64,000 nt of DNA, taken from NCBI RefSeq assembly GCF_963169125.1, contig NC_084798.1:173567980-173631979 (forward strand). The letters are read 5' to 3'. The translations under genes were made by a program, and so were the position numbers. Positions 34,393 to 44,268 of the stretch are shown piece after piece (positions within the stretch are counted from its first letter, which is position 1; each line of letters begins with the position of its first letter). Under the pieces are notes generated by a model. The model did no database searches. It had not been told where the DNA came from and saw only the letters and a program-made list of their open reading frames with translations. This DNA is from Humulus lupulus. Taxonomy: Eukaryota > Streptophyta > Magnoliopsida > Rosales > Cannabaceae.

Positions 34393-35340
34393 ATGGTACC
34401 TGGATATAAATAGGTCTCCTTAATGACTTAGAAGTTGATTCATATCGATTGACCGTTGTTTTTCTTAAAAAAACGCAAGATATTGATAAGGATTAAACGC
34501 TAACTAAGTCATATCCTGGTCATAACCGGGTCACAAAACTTAGAAGTTGATTTAAATCTATTGATCGTTTTTCTTCCTCAAGAGCTCGAGATATGGGTAA
34601 AAGTTAACGCGAACTAAGTTTTCAAAATAAGTTCCTGGTCATAACCGGGTCACAAAACTTAGAAGTTGATTTAAATCTATTGATCGTTGTTCTTCCTAAA
34701 GAGCTCGAGATATGGGTAAAAGTTAACGCGAACTAAGTTTTCAAAATAAGTCCCTGGTCATAACTGGGTCACAAAACTTAGAAGTTGATTTAAATCTATT
34801 GATCGTTGTTCTTCCTAAAGAGCTCGAGATATGGATAAAAGTTAACGTGAACTAAGTTTTCAAAATAAGTTTCTGGTCATAACCGGGTCACAAAACTTAG
34901 AAGTTGATTTCAATCTATTGATCGTTGTTCTTCCTAAAGAGCTCGAGATATGGATAAAAGTTAATGCGAACTAAGTTTTCAAAATAAGTTCCTGGTCATA
35001 ACAGGGTCACAAAACTTAGAAGTTGATTTAAATCTATTGATCGTTGTTCTTCCTAAAGAGCTCGAGATATGGGTAAAAGTTAACGCGAACTAAGTTTTCA
35101 AAATAAGTTCCTGGTCATAACCGGGTCACAAAACTTAGAAGTTGATTTAAATCTATTGATCGTTGTTCTTCCTAAAGAGCTCGAGATATGGATAAAAGTT
35201 AACGCGAACTAAGTTTTCAAAATAAGTTCCTGGTCATAACCGGGTCACAAAACTTAGAAGTTGATTTAAATCTATTGATCGTTGTTCTTCCTAAAGAGCT
35301 CGAGATATGGGTAAAAGTTAACGCGGACTAAGTTTTTCAA
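34393..35340 (+). repeat. 119-bp tandem array of Tat-2 (about 8 units)
   Basis: Units start at CCTGGTCATAACCGGG, at 34634, 34753, 34872, 34991, 35110 and 35229, with two diverged units before them. The period is 119 bp, as in Tat-1, but the unit sequence is fixed for different bases (GTCATAACCGGG against ATATAACCAGG; ATCTATTGATC against ATCGATTGATC). It is preceded at 34381-34391 by the polypurine-like CTTGGGGGGCA. Confidence 0.92.
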
Positions 35341-36562
35341 AAAATTGTAACCAAAATGCGTAAGGGCAAGAAAGAGGATCAATTAAAAACGTTAAATCAA
35401 ATGGTCTCGAGGTGGAAGCACCTCATGCAAAGGTTACACAAAAAATATGAAAAAAATAGTGAAGGGCACAAGAGAAGAAATGCCCTAGGCTCCGCCAGGT
35501 GGCCCCTTGGAGGTCGCCGTCTCGCCTTGCTCGGCTGCGCCAGAGCCTTCCCCGACCTCAGAGGGCGCTTCTTTATCAAGGCGAGCTTGGAACTTCACCA
35601 GCAAGCGCTCCCAGAGGCTCGATGACAGGAAAGAGAAGTCACCGTCTGGATTGTAGGCCCAACAATGGTAGAACAGGTCTTCCAGGGACTTTTCTGAAGT
35701 TGTCCGCTTGGCCTCTAGGGCGGCCTGAGCCTCAGCCTTCGCGACATCTAGGTCTGTCCGCGAGGTGGCGAGAGAGGTCTCGAGCTCTTGGACCTTCGAG
35801 TGGGTTTTTTCCAAATCGACCTGCAAGGCCGCCAAGGCATCCTTAGCCGCCTGCAGGGTAGTCTGGTGCTCGCTCCTCATGTCCTCGAGCTGAGTTTTGG
35901 TCTTGGCGATGCTCCGGTGAAGGGCAACGGTGCTCTGCGAAGGTGAAAAGACAATTGCCTTAGAAAAAAGAGAAGAAAGAAGAAATAGGGCAAGGTGTAA
36001 TAATAAAAGCCATAAAGGGGTAAAGTCAGCTTACCGTTAGGGTCATGCCCAGTGAAGACTCCAGCACACCCACCGGGCTCATTGTCTTGATGGCCCGGAG
36101 CTCCTTCTCGTTGAACTTGTATATGTGGCTGATGGCGTAGTTTGCCGACTCATACACCGTTCCCTGGAAGGCCTCTGGGATCTTCTCCAGGTCCTGGGGA
36201 TTGACTGCGATGCGTACCTCGGAGGGCACAATCACCGAGGTCCCGAGCTCCATTGCTGCATCCCGGGCGGTGGCCGGAGCTCGCGAAGGAGGTGGAGGCA
36301 TGTTGCTTCCCCCTGCAGCAGGAGGGACCGCTCCCACGACCTGAGCAGCTGGGGCTTGCTCCTTCTCCTTTGTAGGAGACTTGGTGGGGGTCCCGGCAGC
36401 GTGCTTGGACGTCCAGAGCCTCTTCATTTTTGGCCCAACGGCCCCTGCTGGGGGGTTCCCCCCAAAGAACGCACCTCGCAGGCTCTCCTCGGGCTGAGAC
36501 ATCTCTTCTGTCAAAGCAAAGACATGATTAGTACAAGTTAGCAATCACACAAACAAAAACAA

Positions 36563-36576
36563 GGGGGGGGGGGGGG
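36563..36576 (+). repeat. Run of 14 G in an antisense-gene intron
   Basis: An unbroken G run in the intron between antisense exons 2 and 3 of Tat-2. Tat-1 has only GGG in the matching place (AAAGGGAAAAAATG). Confidence 0.7.
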
Positions 36577-37745
36577 AAAGAGAAATTAAAGTATATGTAT
36601 ACTAAAAGGGATCCTACCCCCCGGGCTAGAAGAACCTATGGTTACGACCATCGGCTCTGGAGCTCCCGCAGGAGAATCTAAGTCGATTATCTCTCGAGCT
36701 GGTGAAAGTTCTGGATCCGACTCTGGTTCCGGGCTAGATTCTTCTACATATTGCTTAAGCTCCGGAGCTACGGCGCCCCTCCGGAGTGATGGTCATGACC
36801 GAAGGTTGGTCCCATACTCCTCGAATAGGATTGACCTAAAGGCTAGGGTGTTATCTACTACTACAGTACCCCTAGGCCGGCTATCTTGGTAGTCCAGCAC
36901 GAGCCGGTCGACACAGTGGAGCAGGGTTGTGTTCAGGTCCGGATCACTTCGGTGACGATGGACGAGCTGCCTAGGGCTGAACCTAGCCAGTCGGGGGTCT
37001 GCTGTGGCCCTATCTAGACTCCTAAACATGTAAGGGTTACCTTGGCCAGAAGGACCCGCAGCTGCTCTAGATTGGATCCTCTCCTCGCCCGTCCTCTCGG
37101 CGACCTCCAAAGCCCGCTTCCTATTCCTCACGAGGGGAAATTCGTCGCCCTCATCCTCCTCATCTTCGTCTCCCGCGACCTCCTCCATGATGATGGGTCT
37201 GGTGTCGCGAGCTGGGGGAAGCCCCCGGGGCCTCCTGAGGTTCAAAGTCTGATTTGGGAAAATCAGCTTGCAGGCTACCATCGTCTCGTCTATTACAAGC
37301 ACACGGTAATCTTTCTCACTGGGGGGCAGGCCCGCCAGTGTCTCGTATTGGGCCCCGAGGGTCACAGATTTCTCTGTCCTCGCGAAGATGGCTGCAGAAT
37401 TAATCTAAGTCAGAAAAGGATACGGGAGGAGCTAAAATGACACTTAACTTACGAGCTAAGGATAAAAAAAAACACTTACGAGGACGATTGAAGTAGTGGA
37501 GCTCGCAGTTTCTGAACCCCGTCGACATGAAGAATTGATCCTTAAAGTCGTTGGGGGTGGCTAGGCAGCTTGATGACCGCAGCCGTGTTGGGAAATCGGG
37601 TCAAGTAATAAAACCCGTCGCCTCGCCCCCACTGATCCGGGCTGGCCTTGAGGCAGAAGAAGTACAAAATGTCCGCTGGAGTGGGGACCTCCCACTCGTG
37701 CTTCAAAAATAAATATCTCAACCCCACCAATGAGCGATAAGAGTT

Positions 37746-37767
37746 GGGGGGGGGGGGGGGGGGGGGG
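37746..37767 (+). repeat. Run of 22 G in antisense exon 1
   Basis: Tat-1 has about 7 G here, encoding prolines of PLPPNSYRLL on the minus strand. The expansion adds bases and breaks the frame. It could be true slippage or an assembly artefact. Confidence 0.75.
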
Positions 37768-38893
37768 AGTTGAAATGGTGCCAACCTCACATAATTGAGG
37801 AAGTCTGCGAAATACTGGACCAGTGGGAGGAATGCCCCCGCCTTGAAATGCTCGCCGCTCTAGGCCGCGAATACCTCATCGAGTGGCGCGCAGCTCCGCT
37901 CGCCTTCCGCGGGGGGTTGGGCAACCACAGATGTTCTCCCCAGGGTGATGTTGTGGAAGAGAAAGATTTTGTTGATCTTCGCTTGGTCAGTGACTTTTGA
38001 GACGATCCTCTCCGCCTCAAAGAAGGCATCAGGAGCGACCTCGACCTCTTGCTCCACGGCCGGCCCAAAGTTGGGGATCAGGGAATCCGGCATCACCGCC
38101 TTTCCTTTGTCTTGCTGAGAGGCCAAGCTGCCGACGGTCTTCTTTGGAGCGCTCCTCTTCGGTGCCATCTGGTCGCCTAACGAACAAAAGAAAATATTTC
38201 AGAAAAGGCGACCCAAGTGTGAGGAAAAATCAAATGTTATTTGCACGAGCTGAGGTAAGCCCAGCCCGTGGAGAGTGGGACCACGCGGTTAATTGAACAC
38301 GCGCCTGTGCTCCCAACAGATCCCCGATTACTCGGAATTCGTGTGTCAGGAGGGTCAGGATAGAATTTGCCTTGGGGGGAAAGTTTCAGTAGGCAAAGAT
38401 TGCAAAACCGCCTGTGAAGCGTGTCCCCTAAGCTACCCGGTTTTGCACCCAAAATTCCAAAACTCCTACCCAAAAAATTTCCCCAGAAAATGCATCCTAT
38501 AAACCATACTCCTAAACGATTTCCTACAGCAAAAAATACCCTAACCTAAAAGGCTTTCACCCTTCATACCCACAAAAACCAGTAAACCCTTGCATGTGGC
38601 TACAGTAAATATTCACCTAAGCTACAGTGAAAAATATTTTCAAAACACGCATGGTCAGGAGACTTACAGTGTTTGGTTGGGAGGTGAATAAAGGTGTCGC
38701 CTAGATTGGAGCTTCGTAGGAGTTGCTGTCTCCAAAGATTCGAGGGAATCCTCACGCCTGAGCTTCTTGAACACTGAGAATGGCGGTCCCAGAAAGGAGG
38801 GTTCCTTTTTCTTCTGAGATGAAGAGAGAAGAAGGAAAGAAGTTCTGAGAAATTTCAAATGAAAGGGTGGCCCATGCGTAGGGTGGCCACCCC

Positions 38894-38902
38894 TTTTATA
38901 TA
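38894..38902 (-). promoter_or_regulatory. TATA box of the Tat-2 antisense gene
   Basis: TATATAAAAGGGGTGGCC on the minus strand, 726 bp upstream of the antisense ATG and 264 bp inside the 3' LTR start, the same distance from the LTR as in Tat-1. Confidence 0.65.
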
Positions 38903-39165
38903 CGTGAAGGGTCAAGTATAGAGGGCCGTTGGATGGCCCTGATGAGGGATCTGAGGCCCTCCACTCAAAATACGAAACGACGACTGGGCATAGGCTAGGC
39001 CATTAAATGCGGTTCTCGTAAGACGTACCGTCACCAACCACGATGTTCCACGTATCAGGCGCCTGTGTAAGAGGTGGGATGTGAAGAGTTCATGGGGAAG
39101 CATAAAAGCCCCTACTGTGGCCTTATACGACGAGGTATACCACGAGCAAGGGCTTGGGGGGTAGA

Positions 39166-39921
39166 TGTACGCCCTGATTTTCCCACGGGCTGATTAGCGA
39201 GCTGAGTCGTGGCCTAATCATGATTATCTCGTGGACATCCCCAAAACTGGAGCTTCCGTCATAAGGTCATACCATCTTATATTGAGATAACCCAAGGGTT
39301 CGCCATGCTTGCCTAAGAACTGAGTCCAGACTCTGAAGGCCAAAGGTCGAGTTAGGCATCCAGCTCGTGGTACGAGATGGATTTGGAGGCTATGACTTTG
39401 TAAAGTCAACACACGCAAGGTAAACGTGCACATATCAGACATCACGTGTCTGATATGCCCCTGACTTCTTGGACACGCAGCAGGAACGTGCGTATTCAGA
39501 CACCCACGACTGGGTTGGGCCGTGCGACCCATTATCTCCTTACCTATTGGTTTGACCACACTTATGTGTCAGGTTTAGGAATTAATCATGAATGTCACAG
39601 AGTTGATACGATAGGTAAGAAGGTCACGGGATGACCTTCTTACCAACTCCCAGGTGCCTTCTCCTATAAATATGGAGACCCTGGGAGTTAATAAGGGTTG
39701 GATTATCTCTTGTAAGAAACACCCTGTAATCAAATATCCAGTATATAGCAATAATACTGACTAGTGGAGTAGAAGGATTTTAACCTTCGAACCACTTAAA
39801 AAACGTGTCTTGATTCACCATTTCACTTTTCCAAGATCATATATCTGTTACGGTTCAACATTAGCACTAATACCTTTCTCTTCTTTTCTTAATTACCTGT
39901 TGGCGAAGAACCGCGTCAACA
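39166..39921 (+). mobile_element. Tat-2 3' LTR
   Basis: 756 bp, preceded by the tract GGCTTGGGGGGTAGA (39151-39165). It carries the G-box palindrome at 39431-39457 (CACGTG 39443-39448), the 13-bp hairpin at 39614-39644 and TATAAATA at 39665-39672. Confidence 0.93.
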
Positions 39922-39977
39922 ATATCAAATAATCCAATTTTAAACATGTTCATGCATGAAAATAAAGATTACCAAAG

Positions 39978-39990
39978 GCTCTGAGGCCAG
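39978..39990 (-). other. Probable primer binding site of the nested Copia
   Basis: On the minus strand CTGGCCTCAGAGCC sits one base from the 5' LTR. It resembles the initiator-Met tRNA site TGGTATCAGAGC of plant Copia elements, with two mismatches. Confidence 0.65.
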
Positions 39991-39991
39991 T

Positions 39992-41816
39992 TGTAGGAAA
40001 AAGCTTATACATGATCTTTATTTATTTTCATGTATATCTAATATTAAACAAATTAATACGAGATAGCCTAAAACATGTTTCTAAAATTGAATTCAAAGAG
40101 AAAAAAAAAATAGAATACTTACAGTATACGCAACGGAATTAAAGAGTCCTTCCTTCAGTTTCTCTAACTCTTGTATCCTCTCTGTCGCAGAGTATTATCA
40201 AGAAACTGAACCGATCTTCTATTTTCTTCACGATCTTCCAATGTATCCTTAGAACCACCTAGATTAGTGTGGGCAATTCTCAACACATGAGATAGATATA
40301 GAGAGAAGAAGAGAAAATAACAAAGATGCTTAGAAAAAGACTTGTGTTTAGAGAGAATATAAAACTATAAGAAAATCTGACTTGTGATTTATCAAACTTC
40401 TTGTTTTGACTTTTTTCTAAGCACTCTTTTTATAGACTCAATTAGGCCATTTAATTTAATTAAAAAATCAATAAAATAATAGACATTTTGAAGCCCTAAG
40501 TCGAAATTATCATGGGCTATAGGCTCGTGAAATTTCCCATTTGATTATAAGCCCATTGGACTTAAAATCAAGGCCTGTATTATTTTCTATTGATTTAATT
40601 AATTAAATAATTATTTAAATCATTTATCAAATTAATTATTTATAATTTGAACCTTGATTTAAATTTATTTAATAATTTAGATACCAATTTATCTTAATTA
40701 ATAAATCTGCTATAATTTCTCTTTTCTTCTCAAAATTACACAACTCTGTGAAACTATCCAAAATTGACCTGGTCAACTGTGATAATTCTAATTGATGATT
40801 AAATCAATTAATTGAGACTATCTAGATGATTTTATCCAAGGTAAAATGGGGACCATGGGCCTATGAAATCAAGCTCCAACTTATTAATTCCTCGTGACTC
40901 CGCTATAGACTTGGAATTGCACTCTTGAATTCATAGAACGCTCTATAACAAATATAGATACGCTATTAATTATCCATTTTTACAACCATAATTGTCACTC
41001 AATTCTCTATAGACGGTCTACAATGAGATAGGACTAAAATACCGTTTTACCCCTCATTGTATTTTATCCTTGAAACACTTAATTCCTTGTAAATGATATT
41101 TCAGTAAACTAATTTAATTACTGAAATGAGATCTCTATCATTTAACACCTTGAACCAAACTAACAGGAAACCATCGTTTCACTTCTTCATCAGAAGCTAT
41201 AGATGTTCATATCTATGATTAACACTCCCACTCAATTATACTACCGAGTTCCCAAGATGTAAGTATGGGCTAGTCCGTAGGGTAAGCTGGTAACGAACAA
41301 GTCAAAGAACTCAAATAATACAATCAGTTAGAATACTAACCACTCAGAATTGAGATTGAATTGACCTATGGTCAACTATATGATATGACTAGAATAGATA
41401 ATAACAGTATGTTTACTTATCTTATCAACTGTCAATATTGGTCCTATCCGATGTAACAAATACATCCGATCTTATCTACTTTGCTAATGTTCTGGAAAGA
41501 ACATAACATTGTAATGTGTAAGTAGATCATATCGTAGATTTCCAAGTCAGTGTAAATCTAGTGCACTGACTAATCTTAGGACTAACTTATTTTGAACATA
41601 TAATCATATTTATATTTCATTGTGATTATTTTACTATAAATAAGATTAGCTATATGCTCGGGATTTAATAGAAGTTTATATTAAACAAATAATCATGAAA
41701 ATAAAACATGTGAGCAAAGTGATTGACCAAGTCAAAAAATGATTTCTATTCTTTTATTGATAATAAAATGAGATTACAAAGAATTTGGGTTTTAATTAGG
41801 GCATAAAACCCCAACA
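39992..41816 (-). mobile_element. 5' LTR of the nested Copia
   Basis: 1825 bp, TGTTGGGGTTTTATG to TTTTTCCTACA on the minus strand. It pairs with 7315-9161. TAATC follows at 41817-41821. Confidence 0.93.
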
Positions 41817-43675
41817 TAATCACCCTAACAAGTGCCTCGATCACCCGTAATGATTTGCATGGAAGTCGGTGTACCCAAAAGAGCGTCGAGACGGTGTTAA
41901 TCACATTAATGCATCACTAGGTGCATCCGAACTAGTCTAGCTCGATACTCCTGACCTGAACGCATATCTCGATGAATCGAAACGAGTCCAGATCTTGTGT
42001 AATCACACTAACGAGTGCCTCGGTCTCCTGTAACGATTTGCATGGAAGTCGGTGACCCGAAAGAGCACCAAAAGGGTGTTAATCACACTAATGCGTGAGT
42101 CGGTGCATCTGAATGAGTCCAACGCCGGACTTCTGACTCGCACCCGTGTCTTGGTGAATCGAAATGAGTCAAAATCTTTTGTAATCACCCTAATGAGTGC
42201 CTCAGTCACCCGCAATGATTTGCATGGAAGTCGGTGCACCCAAAAGAGTGTTAATCACACTAACGTGTGACTCGGTGCATCCGACCGATTCTAGCTCGGT
42301 ACTCCTGACCCGAACGTGTGTCTCAGTGAATCAAAACGAGTCCATATCTTGTGTAATCACCCTAACGAGTGCCTCAGTCACCCGTAATGATTTGCATGGA
42401 AGTCAATGCATTCGAAAGAGCACTGAGACGGTGTTAATCACACTAATGCGTGACTCAGAGCATCCGAGTGAGTCCAGCACAGAACTCCTGGCCCAAAATT
42501 GTGTCTCGGTGAATCGAGACGAGTCCATATCTTGTGCAATCACCCTAACGAGTGCCTCGATCACCTGTAATGGTTTTCATGGAAGTCGGTGCACCCAAAA
42601 GAGCGTTGAAAGGGTATTAATCACACTAATACGTGACTCTGTGCATCCGAACGAGTCCAGCGCCGGACTTCTGACCCGAACCCGTGTCTCGGTGAATCGA
42701 AACGAATCCAGATATCGTGTAATCACCCTAACGAGTGCCTCGGTCACCCGTAATGATTTGCATGGAATTCGTTGTACCTGAAAGAGCGTCGAGACGATGT
42801 TAATCACACTAATGCGTGACTTGGTGCATCCGAACGAGTCTAGCTCAATACTCTTGACCCGAACGCGTGTCTCGGTGAATCGAAACGAGTCCAGATCTTG
42901 TGTAATCACCCTAACGAGTTCCTCGGTCTCCCGTAATGATTTGCATGGAATTCGGTGCACCCGAAAAAGCGTCGAAAGGGTGTTAATCACACTAATGCGT
43001 GACTCGGTGCATCCGAACGAGTCCAGCGCCGAAATTCTGACCTGAACTCGTGTCTCGGTGAATCGAAACGAGTCCAAATCTTGTGTAATCACCCTAATGA
43101 GTGTCTCAGTAGCCTGTAATGATGTTCACGGAAGTCGGTGCATCCGAAAGAGCACCGAGACGGTGTTAATCACACTAATGCGTGACTCAGTGCATCCAAG
43201 CGATTCCAGCGCGGAACTCCTGGCCCGAACCTGTGTCTAAGTGAATCGAGACGAGTCCATATCTTGTGTAATCACCCTAACGAGTGCCTCGGTCACTTGT
43301 AATGATTTGCATGGAAGTCAGTGCACTTAAAAGAGCGCTGAAAGGGTGTTAATCACACTAATACGTGACTCCGTGCATCCGAACGAGTCCAGCGCTGGAC
43401 TTCTGACTTGAACCCATGTCTTTGTGAATCGAAACGAGACCAAAACTTGTGTAATCACCCTAACGAGTGCCTCGGTCACCCGTAATGATTTGCATGGAAG
43501 TCGGTGCACCCGAAAGAGCACTGAAAGGGTGTTAATCACACTAATGTGTGGCTCGGTGCATCCGAACGAGTCCAGAGTCGGACTTCTGACCCGAACTCTT
43601 GTCTCGGTGAATCGAAACGAGTCCAAATCTTGTGTAATCACCCTAACGAGTGCCTCGGTCGCCTGTAATGATTTG
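41817..43675. repeat. Satellite array C, right part (183-bp unit, about 10 units)
   Basis: The landmark AATCACCCTAACGAGTG recurs at 41818, 42001, 42183, 42355, 42538, 42721, 42903, 43087, 43270, 43453 and 43636. The spacing is 182-184 bp except one 172-bp unit. Each unit holds two related halves of 81 and 102 bp, starting AATCACCCTAACGAG and AATCACACTAATGCG, so it arose by an internal duplication. Because 183 is three times 61, several ORFs stay open on both strands; they are by-products. Confidence 0.93.
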
Positions 43676-43857
43676 TCAAATTTAAGCACTCTGTGTTTCA
43701 TAAATATAAACTAATTTTTTTTAAAAAAAAAATAACCCAAATTCCTATATGATTTTAAACATTGTATTTTAAATAACTAGAATTTTAAATTTTAAAATAA
43801 CAAGCTTACAATCAAAATCTCATTATTAAGAAAATAATTTAATTGTGTATTTCAAAA

Positions 43858-44260
43858 AGGGTAGGTAACCATTTGGTATCCTGTGTTTTTGCAAAATATC
43901 ATTTTAGTACCCTGTGTTTATAATAATATTCATTTGGTACCCATTATTTTGAAATTGTACATATTTGGTACCCTGCATTTTAAAAACATACATATTTGGT
44001 ACCCTAAACTCAAATTTAATTAATAAAATTTTATCAATTTAATCAATTATATAAGGTCCAAATTTAAATTTAATTACTTAATTACATATAACTAATGACA
44101 GTTTGATAATATTGACAAAATTTTATTTGTCAAATATGAGTCTAGGATATCAAATATGTATAATTTTAAAATGCATGGTACCATATAAGTATTATTGAAA
44201 ACAGAGGGTACTAAAATGATACTTTGTAAAAATATAGGATACCAAATGAGTAATTTCCCT
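43858..44260. mobile_element. Foldback (MITE-like) element with 7-8 bp target duplication
   Basis: The left arm (CATTTGGTATCCTGTGTTTT, then CATTTTAGTACCCTGTGTTT) is mirrored by the reverse complement of the right arm (CATTTGGTATCCTATATTTT, CATTTTAGTACCCTCTGTTT). Pairing continues to a centre near 44060, so nearly the whole 400 bp can fold on itself. TTCAAAA flanks both ends (43851-43857 and 44261-44267). It has no coding capacity. The superfamily is uncertain; an 8-bp reading would fit hAT. Confidence 0.75.
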
Positions 44261-44268
44261 TTCAAAAA

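Larger units (their letters stand above)
35485..38168 (-). pseudogene. Tat-2 antisense gene: spliced accessory protein
   Basis: Exons on the minus strand match Tat-1: 38168-37480, 37391-36618, 36507-36035 and 35934-35485. Exons 2 and 4 differ from Tat-1 by exactly 3 bases. Exon 3 differs by the single base that breaks Tat-1. The product begins MAPKRSAPKKTVG, has the same domain order and ends in a coiled coil (TQLEDMRSEHQTTLQ...). It is broken by stops at 37860-37862 and 36793-36795 (each a TGG in Tat-1) and by a run of 22 G at 37746-37767 that shifts the frame. The intact parts of the two copies together define the gene. Confidence 0.78.
27129..39921 (+). mobile_element. Tat-2: sister of Tat-1, with antisense gene
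   Basis: A complete 12.8-kb element with the same parts in the same order as Tat-1, flanked by ATATC. Both LTRs are 756 bp and differ at about 18 sites by eye (a little over 2%), so it may be slightly younger than Tat-1. It is a separate insertion, not a duplicate of Tat-1: the duplications, flanks and LTR sequences differ. Its gag-RT frame is open for 996 codons. Confidence 0.93.
7315..41816 (-). mobile_element. Ty1/copia retrotransposon, minus strand, carrying two nested Tat elements
   Basis: LTRs at 7315-9161 and 39992-41816 are clearly homologous, differing by roughly 3% by eye plus two indels, and TAATC flanks them. On the minus strand the order is 5' LTR, primer site, about 2 kb of leader, gag remnant, protease, integrase and a truncated RT/RNase H. 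Both Tat elements interrupt it, one in the leader and one just upstream of gag. Removing them leaves about 8.8 kb. The Angela/Tork-like group is my best guess from the LTR start and protein motifs; I am unsure of the clade. Confidence 0.92.

Noticed and set aside
41817..43714. Several overlapping ORFs of 60-194 codons on both strands
   Set aside because: They follow the 183-bp satellite period, which is divisible by three, and appear on both strands with the same repeated peptides. No start context or domain supports a gene.
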